Source of the DNA: Terebella lapidaria
Lineage: Eukaryota > Annelida > Polychaeta > Terebellida > Terebellidae
DNA: 64,000 nucleotides
Direction of reading: 5' to 3'
Assembly (NCBI GenBank): GCA_949152475.1
Contig: OX424569.1
Location: 24,163,950 to 24,227,949, forward strand
A program made the translations under genes and the position numbers. How positions within the stretch are numbered: the stretch's first letter is position 1; every line of letters starts with the position of its first letter. The notes beneath the pieces are model-generated. The model saw only the letters and a list, made by a program, of their open reading frames with translations, made no database searches and was not told where the DNA came from. Shown here piece after piece: positions 25,699 to 35,911 of the stretch.

Positions 25699-26382
25699 GT
25701 AAGGGGTTGATAATGATTGGTGATAAATAGTAAATACACGCAAATCTTCGCCAATATATGTCATGGCGCATTTATGAATGCTGTTTGCTGATTCTCAAGT
25801 GTTTATCATGATGAGTTGCCAGGCCTAGGTTGTATGTTCAGACTCGAAACATGACGCAATAAAATGTTCAATTCGTTCATTTCGTTGTGTTCACAGCACG
25901 GTGGTAGAAAGGTACTCGTCATGCTGTCAGGCTTCCTGACTGTGACATTATCAAAAGTCTCTGTAAAAACGTCGCCTTTTCTCCCACCACAATCCTAATG
26001 GTTTCAATGAAAATCTCATCTCTTTGAGCGCCGCAAAAATCATATTTCAGAATTTTGTTGATACTGAATGCATGAGCAAGACGTCGATACTATCAGACAC
26101 ATCTTTACTGTATAGCACATGTTCAGTAATATGAGGCTCATCAGATATTGTACAAAAAAACTAACCTGATGATTGAATTATTTTGAGGAAACAATGTACG
26201 TATATATTGTATACAAACCACATGAATTCTTGATTGAATATCATTTGCTAGTGTGTTCCATTATATGCACTGGTCAAGTTGGTATCATAGTATATGATCA
26301 CAGTACTGTATGGTTGCCCGCCTATTGGCCGCTGATTGGCTGTCTGTAGCACGTGCTGATCGCTGATTGGTTATACCCGCAG

Positions 26383-26496
26383 CCTGACCAGATTCGTCAT
26401 GGTTACGTGAGCAGACAGACGGCTATTGGACTTTGTGACCCCTGGAAGGATCATGAGATGGATGTGGAACTTCTACCGAAAATTGAATCGCGACAA
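26383..26496 (+). CDS. Exon 6, shared conserved-looking segment
   Basis: The acceptor ATACCCGCAG precedes 26383 and the donor CAA|GTAAAC follows 26496. It encodes PDQIRHGYVSRQTAIGLCDP and WKDHEMDVELLPKIESRQ in phase 0 throughout. Balanced composition and ordered-looking sequence suggest that this exon and exon 5 carry the conserved core of the protein. Confidence 0.75.
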
Positions 26497-26765
26497 GTAA
26501 ACAATGACGACAACAAGTTAGTTCATTCATTGGAGACAAAACACGTTGTGCAGTTATATCATACTAGTACATGTATATTGATTGTATTGTATTGTATTGA
26601 AATGAAAATATTTCATTCAATTTTTTATGTATTTAAGTAACATATAAATAGTGGGGTTTTTTTTGTATTGGTATGTTTAAGATGATTTATGTAACAGGCA
26701 ACTGTAAAATTAACCAATATATTTACAAATGACATGAACATGATATGCGATATATCAGGGGTAAG

Positions 26766-26893
26766 AAGACCGGTAAGAAAGGCGGCGAGAAGGAAGGAAG
26801 CACACGGCTGCCAAAGTTTCCCGCCGTCTCTGTAGCAACAGACGACATCACCAAAAACAAAACCCTCTACTACAGTGATGTGCCATATATCAG
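26766..26893 (+). CDS. Exon 7, shared
   Basis: Encodes KTGKKGGEKEGSTRLPKFPA then VSVATDDITKNKTLYYSDVP, up to the donor CAG|GTACAA at 26894 (phase 2). The start is uncertain. The obvious CAG at 26756-26758 gives the wrong phase and an early stop, whereas the AG ending at 26765 (or the next one at 26768, a NAGNAG pair) restores frame with exon 6. The 26766 start makes the total coding length an exact multiple of three. Confidence 0.6.
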
Positions 26894-27174
26894 GTACAAA
26901 GGAACCTGAACTTATGAACTTATCATTATTGTTTCATTATCTTATTATCAGACAATTTGAATGTTACGTATTATATTATCATTGACACTGTGTCACCTTC
27001 ATAAGTTTGCAAGGACAATATGATATAGCAAGAGCAGCTTGCAATGATACAGTAGCTTGCATTGACCATAATCACATAGCCTACGTCCAAAGAGACTGAA
27101 ATACCGCATTTAGATGTAATCTTACTTCGAATCAACACACATATGTTGGGAACCTAATTTCACAATTTCTCCAG

Positions 27175-27526
27175 AGAGGAGCTGAAGAAAAAGATCGGAG
27201 CCACGGCGGACGAGCGAGTGAACGCCGAATACGACAGAACGAAGAAAGATTTCTATCGCATGGAGTTGGACAAGATGGAGGAGTACCATCCGACCTCCCG
27301 GCCCAAGATGCGAGCTACATACTTCGCCTACCTCCAGAACAACCCCGGCTCCAAGAAAGCCGTGAAAGAGTGCGTTCGCGACTCGGAGAAGAAGGAAAAA
27401 GAGAAAGAAAAAGAAAAGGAGAAGGGCAAAGGAAGCAGCACGAACAACAACAACAAGCAGAAGAATGCATCGTCGAAATCCAGTTCTTCTCAGCAACAAA
27501 ACCGGCAAGCTCAGCCCGTGGCGTGA
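27175..27526 (+). CDS. Exon 8, terminal coding exon
   Basis: The acceptor CAATTTCTCCAG precedes 27175. The frame completes AGA and reads EELKKKIGATADERVNAEYD, then a segment with YHPTSRPKMRATYFAYLQNN, a (KE)n run, polyasparagine and serine/glutamine-rich sequence, ending QAQPVA and TGA at 27524-27526. It is the common C-terminus of both isoforms. The central YHPTSRPKMRATYFAYL part looks conserved; the tail is low complexity. Confidence 0.75.
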
Positions 27527-28320
27527 AGTGGAAAATGTAAAAAAATAGGACTTGGTTTGTGATGGAAAACAGACAAAATTTCTGTGATAAAAGGTGTCTT
27601 TGTGATGTTTTTATGTTATTATTTTAGGACATGATTATTCTATGCGTTGATATTTATATGTTGTTGTTTTTTAACTATCACAGGTAGATTTTTGCTATCA
27701 AACTTTATATTATGTATCTTATGCAAAATGTTTGTTACTGTGTCATGTCATTATGTATTTTTATTTGGGTGGTTTGACAATTGAACAATCTCAAATTTAA
27801 ATGTGCATGGTGCCAAATAGATGGGATCATGTATTGAACACTTTTTGTATTATTTTGTGCACATTTCAAAGAATCCAGAGTTTGAAGACTTAATCATGGC
27901 TTGTGCGGATAAGATATTTTTAGCTTGTGGAGAAAGTACAGTTTGCAATCATTCGATTTCAGAAAATTTCACCTGTTTATATTTAGACTTAATAGCATCA
28001 TTTTCTGTACAGTATTTTTTACCTAGAGAGCCATGTAGCTTTTTCGTATTAAAAACGATAGTTTGCGATACAATACCCAAAACATTCTACTGTAAGCCAT
28101 TCATCACCGTGATATTTTCAAAATATCACCGTGATATTTTTTTTAACAAAAGAACTAGACACAACTTCTAAATTGTATATCATAATGCTGCCATGAAATA
28201 TTTTGCTGTCATGAAGAATAAACACGACCAAACAACACCGAAGTTTCTGGAAACATTCTACCTGATCACGTGATCGCTACATTTCATGGAATATCAATAA
28301 AGTGTCCATTCGTGATTGAG
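27527..28320 (+). other. 3' UTR of the giant-repeat gene with poly(A) signals
   Basis: AT-rich, with no coding support. AATAAA occurs at 28217-28222 and 28296-28301, the second probably used just past 28,310. A near-perfect 21-bp palindrome (AAAATATCACCGTGATATTTT) lies at about 28118-28140, partly repeated just before, and could form a small stem in the mRNA. Confidence 0.55.
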
Positions 28321-28530
28321 GCTTCAGCGTTTGCGATATTTTCTGTTTGTTGATAGAACTTTTCATTATTTTATTCGTCAGTAGAAATTTTCCTGTCTGG
28401 GATATATTCTGCAAGCAGTAAAGAAAGCATGATAGTTTTGACATGTTTCATGTCGGAAAATTGACAGTTTACAATACATGTATGTAATGTCGAGTTTCCA
28501 GTACAGATAGATTCAAATGACATCAATTCT

Positions 28531-28944
28531 TTAATAGTAAACGACACAGTCGATAAATAACACTGGTACCAGAACCAGAGAACAGCTCAGCACTTGGAGG
28601 ACTGCCTGATGTCTGACTGAGCTATAGTGACGTGGTGACCTGTGTGTTTTTGCTGCAGAATTTTTGAGAGATGACAAAATTAACTTGTAGCTCACGACGA
28701 TGCTAACGACTGAAAACAACATCGGCAGTCCGAGGAAAATTGAAGCATATGACATCCATTGGCTCTTGCTCGATCTCATATCAAAGAAGAAGCAAATGCT
28801 CCACTCATTTGATCCTTGGTGCTGAGTTAGATAGACTGGAACTATGTTGCACAGTGCTACAATAGACCACCCAAGGACTTTTGACATTCTCATGTACAGA
28901 GACTTGTCACCTTTTGAAAGTGGTGAAGTAATGGCTGCTGCTCT
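28531..28944 (-). pseudogene. Class A GPCR fragment (TM4 to TM6)
   Basis: The frame reads ITSPLSKGDKSLYMRMSKVL, typical of the loop after the DRY motif. TM4 follows (GWSIVALCNIVPVYL), then an extracellular loop with W and C, TM5 (WMSYASIFLGLPMLFSVVSI), a basic third loop and TM6 (VLQVLSCSLVLVPVLFIDCV). It stops before TM7, and the open frame begins after TM3. Class A receptors need about 300 residues with seven helices; only about 130 are here. It is either one exon of a split gene or a decayed copy. No NPxxY was found downstream and no TM1-TM3 upstream in the same frame. The ligand class is not identifiable. Confidence 0.5.
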
Positions 28945-29355
28945 TCATGGAACTGACAAGAATAGATCAATATAGTTACATGACAACATAAGAAAGGGTT
29001 GATATAAGATGTTTCAGGAAAAACACAGCATTTTTTCTTGCATACATATGCAATCTATCATGATCAACGATTTGAACGGTGGCTCAATTATGACATAGTC
29101 ATTATTTATTAGTCAAGAGTTACAAAGATATTATTGGTGGCCCTGAGAAATTTTCTGATGAAATTATTGACGAGGAGAACGATTTAATCCACGAGGGGAA
29201 CGTTTAATTACCTCACGAGTGAATAAGTTACACTCACGGGGCAAAAATTATTACCCTCCAGTGAAAAATAATGTTTATGTCATCTATGAGCCAACGTAAA
29301 TTTCCAATTAATTAATTATTTAATTAATAAGTTGTTTAATTCGGAGTATCAATTT

Positions 29356-29640
29356 CTTTTATTGAAACAGCTGACATCGGGTTGACGTGACGAAGTTGAG
29401 TCACGCCACCTTTGCAACGGTTGCATTTATGACGGCATAACCAGATAACGCTTCGTTATCGAAAGTAAATGTGACAGACCTTGATGCCAGGGGTTCTATA
29501 AACCTCCCGCCCTTGAGCACGTTTTGTTTTCTTGGAAACCCTATAGGCCCTGTCCTATATTGAATCTTCCATGTCAAAGAGACGCCATGCATTACATAAA
29601 AAGAGACAATTAAGTTTACAATAGATTGACCGGTAAATAT
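29356..29640 (+). repeat. Diverged dispersed repeat, copy 1
   Basis: Matches copy 2 at about 30104-30370 in the same orientation. Shared anchors include TTGAAACAGC, GACGAAGTTGA, TCTTGGAAACC, TCTTCCATGT/ACTTCCATGT and AATTAAGTTTACAATAGATT. The copies differ by many substitutions and indels, so they are old. No terminal inverted repeats or target duplications were seen; the family is unknown. Confidence 0.6.
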
Positions 29641-30103
29641 ATTTTATCACCACCATCCTTCTATTCAGCTTCTATTGTCCTGTTTATAAACCTTCATTGA
29701 TAGTATAATTGATGTGGATAATTATTAGGGTGGTTCTTAGGTGGGCAATTTTTCTTATTTTAGTTTTGTCGAGGTCTTAACCTCCTGGTTGTAACCACTG
29801 AAAGCCCAAAGTGGTACTACCATGGGGAATCCATCTGATGACGTCACGTGGCGGGAAACCATTGTTAGCTATTCTTCAGATCGTCAAAAACTGGTAGCTG
29901 AGAAAAACACTCACATTGAATGAGTTCTGACATTTCAAGGTCGATGATGAATCCCAATGACTGGCATGTCTGGACTTGAAAATCGTGTTGCTCCAACAAA
30001 CGCATAAAAACTACCTGCAAAACAGACAATCACTGTCACATATCTGCGTGAATGTACCGCCCTGGCCAGTCAGGTTAAAATGTTCAGGGTATTCATTTCT
30101 TAT

Positions 30104-30370
30104 TGAAACAGCCGACATCGAGTTGACATGACGAAGTTGACTTGCGTCACCTTTGCAGCGGTTTATTATCATAAGATACAAGACCTTGGCACTAGGGTTG
30201 TTATCAGTTCAATTAACGTAGATGACCCACTAACAATCGCCCCGAGCTTGTTTTTTTTCTTGGAAACCGTATATCCTTGCCTGAAACTTCCATGTTAAAG
30301 AGACGTCCATGCATCACATAACAAGAGGCAATTAAGTTTACAATAGATTGACTGGTAAACATATTTTATT
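30104..30370 (+). repeat. Diverged dispersed repeat, copy 2
   Basis: Direct-orientation relative of the segment at 29356-29640, ending with the shared AATTAAGTTTACAATAGATT and TATTTTAT sequences. Probably remnants of one dispersed element or a local duplication. Confidence 0.6.
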
Positions 30371-30741
30371 GTAGCGTTTATAAAGTTGCATTTATCGTAT
30401 AATTGAAGTGGAGAATTACACAGCATCAGGTCCCTGGAGCGATACCTTACAAACACTTCTAACTTGGTGGGTTTATCTAATTACTTCAAATCTGAGGCAC
30501 AAAAGAACAATTATACCACCTTTTGAAAACAAAGATATTACGCTGATACAACACTGGAAACAAAGGCCCGAATAATTAATTAATACTATTGGTACAGTTT
30601 CTTTTGAATTATAAGTATAATAAAGATTTGTCGGCATTTTCCATGCATCAAAGGTGATCCGGATCGCAAGTTGGTGATATCTTAGAGACTGAATATCGAT
30701 CTCTGGGTAAAATAGACGGAATACCTAATGAAATCCATACA

Positions 30742-30841
30742 ATGATGTGGATTTGTAAATATATGGTGATACTATGCACTGTACGATTTTTACTTTCGTC
30801 CTCACAAGGAGCCATGAAAGTCGAAGGTGTCGAGCTTCCAG
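30742..30841 (+). CDS. CUB-like secreted protein, signal-peptide exon
   Basis: Tandem ATGs at 30742 and 30745 open MMWICKYMVILCTVRFLLSS followed by SQGAMKVEGVELP. This is a typical signal peptide with a short basic/aromatic start, a hydrophobic core and a small-residue SSSQGA cleavage region. The donor CCAG|GTAATC ends the exon in phase 1, which fits the next exon. The gene is the only supported plus-strand gene between 28 and 34 kb. Confidence 0.6.
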
Positions 30842-30991
30842 GTAATCCTAATCGTTTTTGTAAAAAGCCTGCACAAATGATGTTCATGAAACCATGTGAT
30901 TTGAATTAAACACATGGAAAACGCATTGCAAAACGTGAAGTGAATGGTTTCATTGTCATTTCATGAAAATGCTCGTATATCTCTCATTCAG

Positions 30992-31030
30992 AGGACTGTT
31001 CTGGAGACACAAGACAAGTATTGGAGTGTG
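30992..31030 (+). CDS. CUB-like secreted protein, exon 2 (39 bp)
   Basis: The acceptor TCTCTCATTCAG precedes 30992. The exon encodes EDCSGDTRQVLEC plus one base and splices at TGTG|GTTAAA, a weak donor. Phase 1 at both ends fits its neighbours, and the join gives VLECG-GEEHFSHPRT. A cysteine shortly before a VLECG-like step resembles the start of CUB-type domains. It was placed by phase and splice-site fit only. Confidence 0.5.
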
Positions 31031-31160
31031 GTTAAACCGGTATAAGTATGGAGGAATGTCTGGAGCAAAACTGTAATTTTACTTTGGTTCATTCAGTTGA
31101 GGCAGAGGGACATACAAGCCTCATAAATTGAAATTTATGCAAGATTTCTCTTACATCCAG

Positions 31161-32234
31161 GTGAAGAACACTTCTCCCATCCAAGAACACTGGAATACTT
31201 TGAAATGTACACCAGACCAACCCCAGAAATGTCAGAAAACACTCTGGAAGCAACGTTTATTCCCACCAACGATACCGAGAAGACGAAAATGTTCGGCCTC
31301 TACATCGATTCCCTGGGATCGCATTGCTTGATGAGAAGTCAACATCCACACCAGGTTCTTGTCAACTTGTACCTTGCCTCCAGGTGTTTGCAGCAAGTTC
31401 GCTGGAAGTTGTTTGCATCAGCAAATGATTTATTGTCGGATGAGGCAGAAATGGAACATAACAACATCATACCTCAGTCTCCAGTGGGTAATATTTACTT
31501 CAACACTACAACTACAGCTATACGAGGAGACGACAAAGTGGAATGGATCATCCACTCTGGCTTGAACTTGAAACTCAACTTGACCTTCACCCGGTTTTTC
31601 ATACCGTTCACTACAAGTTCATGTAGTGGGGACTACGTGCGTGTGGATGACATCCACTTTGATGATCGGACATTCCTGGGAAGATTCTGTGGTGAGCGCC
31701 AACCTTGGAGTTTGTACTCACAAGGCGATGGTCTCCTTCTCCGAGCCGTCATCAAATCGACCAAATATCATTTCTTTTTGGCATACTACCAGTACTCGCA
31801 TGAGATCATCCAGAACCCACAGCGTCACTACGCTTCATTCGATGTTGGCTTGGTGTATTTCAAACCATCAATCAGATATCCATTATCAAGACAGTTTACT
31901 AACTACAAAGTGGAGATGACGTGGTGGTTACGGAGTGAAGGTGCAAACACACATTTACTTCAAACCAAGTAATAATCAGTACTGTGACAATCCAAAGTTG
32001 AATTTCACAATTCACAATGGCCCCAGTGCAGACCCGAACACAATCATCGGTCCGGAATCAAAGCTCAGAGACAATGGGCTACACTTTATAAGTTATGGAC
32101 ACCAGTTATTCATCAGGGTTTCAGGAAATGAACGCTCTGCTCCAGTATTCGCGCTAGAGTACAATTTCACAGATGGAGTTCATGTCACAGAAAAATACTG
32201 CACTTTGGGCCTAAAGGTTATGGACCTGTATTGA
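31161..32234 (+). CDS. CUB-like secreted protein, main exon with a frame break
   Basis: The acceptor CTTACATCCAG precedes 31161. The first frame runs to 31972 with an ordered extracellular sequence: KVEWIIHSGLNLKLNLTFTR, a cysteine pair around SCSGDYVRVDD and FLGRFCGERQPW, typical of a CUB-like beta-sandwich with N-glycosylation sites. A second frame, open from before 31935 to 32234, continues the theme with CDNPKLNFTIHNG and FALEYNFTDG. The two overlap around 31900-31970, so either one base has been gained or lost (true pseudogenisation or assembly error) or a feature I cannot see joins them. Host gene, membrane or secreted; function unknown. Confidence 0.55.
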
Positions 32235-32797
32235 TTTCCTTATATGGTCAAAATGAGGCATCAAAGTACTATATTATTTAAAAACTCCCAGTTTCTCCTC
32301 CAAATGCACATGTATCACTTTAAAATGTCTCTGTTTTGGTTTGTATAGTGGTATTATGGGTATTCCTCTATGTACATGTGAATTTTCATGTTGATTGGAG
32401 CTGTTACTGTGCGCATGAATACATATAAACAAACCGGCCCTTTCTGGGAGTTTGCTTTCTGAGGAATTCGCCAGGTGTCAGCAGCTAACAGTCAAATGCT
32501 TGTAGCGTTTGATCTATTCCAACAACATGTGCTGATTTTTTAATATTTTGTAAGTTATATATATTGCTTCAACATACTGAAATTTTATGAAAATTGAAAC
32601 ATTTTGAAAGTGATTTCTCTCATAAAACGTTATAATGGAGTTAAATGGCAATCCTATATGTGTTCGTATACCTAAATGTTGACTCGTATAAATTGAAGGC
32701 GTAACATAATTGGTTATTCGATTGCGGAAGACTGCAATCGAATAACCAATCACAACAAAGAAGAACACTGAACATGTGGTGCTGTTTTCCGTTCCAG
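32235..32797 (+). other. Probable intron or 3' flank of the CUB-like gene, with a hairpin
   Basis: No coding frame. Contains a perfect inverted repeat at 32709-32750 (listed separately). Ends with TTTTCCGTTCCAG, an acceptor-like tract before the candidate exon at 32798. Confidence 0.4.
32709..32750. repeat. Perfect 17-bp inverted repeat with 8-nt loop
   Basis: ATTGGTTATTCGATTGC at 32709-32725 and its exact complement at 32734-32750 enclose GGAAGACT. Each arm carries an inverted or direct CCAAT-like ATTGG. It could be a stem-loop or the core of a small palindromic element. No target duplications are visible. Confidence 0.8.
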
Positions 32798-32943
32798 GTC
32801 TGTACAAAGCTGAACTAGTACCGACAGTGCAGACAAACTATGCATGCTTTGGGCTGTTTCAGCCTTGCCAAATTTACCAGCAAAACCTGATAAGAAATTC
32901 GATGACTTCTACGGACTGCGAACAAATTCGTTCAGTGTTCTTG
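32798..32943 (+). CDS. Candidate exon, possibly the next exon of the CUB-like gene
   Basis: Between TTTTCCGTTCCAG and the donor TTG|GTAGGG one frame is open for 48 codons: LYKAELVPTVQTNYACFGLF then QPCQIYQQNLIRNS and DCEQIRSVFL. Three cysteines and the splice borders make it exon-like; the other phases hit stops. It needs an incoming phase-1 exon, which the end of the exon at 32234 does not clearly supply, so an exon may be missing or the gene decayed. Confidence 0.35.
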
Positions 32944-33880
32944 GTAGGGCCTTAGTTTTCCAAGCTGGAAGAAAAAATAAAAAGGAAATCTATTTCGAAA
33001 CCCTTGGCGAAGAAGACATGTGCATCAGGACACAGGGCAGTGCACATGCCATATGCCATCGCGGTGCCCTACTATCCACTCTGTTCACTGCATATGAGCA
33101 CACATGATTAACCCGGTGATACTGTGAGGTATCCTGTTCATGTCGATATAGAGGGTTACGTGAGAGATCAGGATAGTTGTCAAACGTGTTCGGCAATGGT
33201 CATGATATCTAGCAGTAGTGTCCACAATCGTGGTGGGTTCAAGACAATTAGAGTTGGCGAATTCGATATCGATTTACGGACAGTAAACACAAGCATGATG
33301 CTCACTGGGCATGGGTCACACTAGTATTGTCCACAGGGGCGGATACAGAATTAGTAAAGAGGGGGTGGGGAGCAGTTGTATGATCGTCCCCATCTAAGAC
33401 TAGTCTGTTGTGGGGACTTTTATGGACAGTAAAAACCACCATTATTCTCGTTTTTACTGTCTCTCCCTCAAAAGACGTATTCACCTCGCAAGCTTGGTAA
33501 ATACGTATTCTTCAAGGGGGAAAGATAACAATTATTCACCTCCACAGAGGTCAATATTTGTAAAATCATTATCATGCAAACCTTCCTCTAGGCCTATATT
33601 CAATAAGGACTAAAAATGTGACAGACATACTAAAGGGTATTCATTTAGTGGACGAGTAGTATAAAGGCGCAGCGTATATGAAACTTGACCCCGTGTTGTA
33701 GGCCTATAGCGTTGAAAAGTACGAGAACAGCAAGTGGACATGTACTTGTATTCTCATGATATAATAACGGTGACAGAGTTGGGCATGACAATTTCAGAGA
33801 GTATCGCCCGGCATAGTTGTACACGCAGATTATTACTCTGCATATGCCAGCGGAGAATTAGTTGATTTAAAGAACCGAGA
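32944..33880. other. Non-coding DNA, no gene seen
   Basis: No supported coding sequence. Near 33646-33690, GGACGAGTAGTATAAAGGCG resembles, in inverted orientation, sequence at about 60745-60803, suggesting a dispersed repeat fragment. Confidence 0.4.
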
Positions 33881-33884
33881 AATA

Positions 33885-34135
33885 AGCCGGTGTCGCGCCC
33901 CTCAGTTCTCGGTTACCCGGTGTCGCGCCTCTGGCAAATAATCCACGTCATGCGGCGTTGTCAATTATTTTCCAGAGGCGCTCCACCTCAGCGCTTATCC
34001 CTTACATAATCTGTAATTTTACAATATGTTCTGATCACTATGTATGTTCTATTGTGCGTTTTTATATTTTGTAATGCGCTTTGATCCTTCCAGATGAAGC
34101 GCACCAAAATGCCGGCAAATGAATAAATAAACCAC
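33885..34135 (+). mobile_element. Probable LINE/SINE 3'-tail remnant
   Basis: Ends with a short stem, GCGCTT at 34076-34081 and AAGCGC at 34097-34102, followed by an AAATGAATAAATAAACC tail. This layout resembles the conserved GCGCTTTGA stem found at the 3' ends of many L2/CR1-like LINEs and their SINEs. Upstream, GGTGTCGCGCC occurs twice. No coding remains. Confidence 0.35.
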
Positions 34136-34584
34136 AACCTATTTATCTTCGGGGGTAGCTTCCGGATTTCTCTTGGGTATAAATACTACTTAAACTAGAC
34201 GTCAAGACCTAAAGATGCCTTTTGGGCATTCCGTGTGCTAATCGATTACTAAGAGCTGCTATGAGATGCAGTATATTCATTTTGTAATTCACTTCAATAC
34301 TGAATAAAATAAACTATGTAGATATTGTCATAAATTACCGTTGTTTATTTGAAAGCCTCGCGGTTGGTTTACTCACGCATGTATATGTTAATGAGGCACA
34401 AATAATAATGATCAACACGTACCTCGGCTGCAATTGGTATTTTATTGATATAAATCCTATGCACGAGTTGATAGCAATTCGAAGTACACAAAACCTGATC
34501 TCAACATGATTTGACGTAAACTATTCAATAACAGTTGCCATCATGGTTGCAAAAAATACCTGGATAAACCATACAATGGATCTC
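34136..34584. other. Non-coding DNA, no gene seen
   Basis: AT-rich sequence between the LINE/SINE-like tail and the fold-back element, with no coding frame or repeat recognised. Confidence 0.4.
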
Positions 34585-35342
34585 TTAAGGTTGTTCGCTC
34601 CTTTTGGACCCAAGCAGAGGGGCTAAAATTCGAAATTTGTTTAATGTATTTCAGACTTTCAAACAATCATCAGTATGATATCTTGCATTCCAAAACAGCA
34701 AATTCGGCTTAAATATTTTGTTCAGTGTGGAATTATGGGTAATTTTACCCCCAAAATACCAGGAAAATGGGTCATTTTGGGTCATTTTCACTATATTCAA
34801 TATTTAATGAAAACCTGTGAATAGATATCTCTGAGATTGTGTATGTTTATCAACGAACTGCTGTGCATGTTTTTGATTGAAAAAAATATGGGGGTCACCA
34901 TGCTAATTTTCCCTCTACAGACATCAATAGGAGTCCAAAACATAAAATTTTACCTAAATTTGTTGAAATTTTGATAAAATTCACTGACATTCATAAATAT
35001 GACAACCTATAACAGAAAAAATAGCATGGTGACCCCCTTATTTTTTTCTATCAAAAACATGCATATGGGTTCGTTGATAAACAAGCAAAAATTTAGAGAA
35101 ATCTATTTTCAGGTTTTCATTAAATATTGAATTTAGTGAAAATGGCCAAAAATGACCCATTTTGCTGGTATTTTGAGGGTAAAATTACCCATAATTCCAC
35201 ACTGAAGAGAATATTTGATCCGAATTTTCTGTTTTCGAATGCACAATATCACATTGATGATTGTTTAAAAGTACGAAAATCATCAAACGAATTTCAAATT
35301 TTAGCCCCTCTGCTTGGGTCCAAAGGGAGCGAACATCCTTAA
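34585..35342. mobile_element. Fold-back MITE-like element with TTAA ends
   Basis: Two arms of about 325 bp (about 34589-34912 and 35016-35338) are inverted copies of each other around a centre of about 100 bp. Anchors are GTTCGCTCC...GGACCCAAGCAGAGGGG on the left and CCCCTCTGCTTGGGTCC...GGAGCGAAC on the right. TTAA flanks both ends (34585-34588 and 35339-35342), consistent with a TTAA target-site duplication as used by piggyBac-type elements, although the terminal bases (GGTTG/GGATG) are not the usual piggyBac CCC start. No transposase is encoded. The arms are similar but not identical, so the insertion is not recent. Confidence 0.75.
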
Positions 35343-35837
35343 TTTAATAACATTGATAAGGCGTAGAGAATTCATTTCAGAAACTTTATACAGTGACCTT
35401 TTGATTTAAGGTGGGTTAACAGTCGCCACCCATATACCGATACATGATAAAACGTGCAAATTGAGCATCACAATTTTGGCAATGCGTGAGCGCCGTCCAG
35501 GAAAAACCAGCCGTGCTGGAAACCTGTGTCTATTTGACCAGTGCTGAACACGCTAGAATGTTGGACCGCATTCTATGTTTTTTATTTTTAAAAAAACATG
35601 ACATGATTGAATAACCTAGTACAAATAAAAATAACACCATAAAATTACATAATCAAGATTCATACACTGTGCGAAGTAGTGGCAAATCACGTCAGTAAAC
35701 CATTAAAAATCGTTATACAAGAAATGCTCTTCATCTAAATGTAAATCTGAAGTGGACTACCAGTCGATCACAGACTGTACACGGGCGACAGGAAAGCCGA
35801 GCTCCTGAATTTATGGGATGCGCTGTACATAATTGAA
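35343..35837 (-). other. Possible 3' UTR of a minus-strand gene, with poly(A) signal
   Basis: On the minus strand, AATAAA lies at 35581-35586, about 250 bases past the stop codon of the candidate terminal exon at 35838-35911. Otherwise AT-rich with no coding frame. Confidence 0.3.
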
Positions 35838-35911
35838 TCAGCAGCACCAGGTGTCGTCAACCCCGTTTTCGATGGGCACCTCCTTGTGCTGCCATGGAAA
35901 CCACACAAAAC
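35838..35911 (-). CDS. Candidate terminal exon related to the array units
   Basis: After an acceptor-like CGTTTCCAG, the minus strand reads WFPWQHKEVPIENGVDDTWC, one more C, then TGA. The 420-bp array units encode at the same place FPWQREEGPLKDVMDDACCC and TGA. Stop position and W-Q, K/R-E, P and DD residues are kept although the nucleotides are well diverged. That hints that this is the original exon, or an old copy, from which the array expanded. The acceptor phase differs from the array units and no upstream exon is identified, so coding status is unproven. Confidence 0.3.

Larger units (their letters stand above)
28945..30741. other. Intergenic DNA with a duplicated repeat
   Basis: No coding sequence is supported. 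The main content is a pair of diverged direct repeats (listed separately). AT-rich spacers contain AATTAATTAATT-type sequence near 29310-29340. Confidence 0.45.

Noticed and set aside
26353-26382. In-frame ATG (MLIADWLYPQ) as a start for exon 6
   Set aside because: It lies upstream of a good acceptor (CCCGCAG at 26382) and phase analysis makes this intron sequence.
34602-35342. Open frame at 35127-35342 as a gene
   Set aside because: It lies wholly in the arm of the fold-back element and has no domain.
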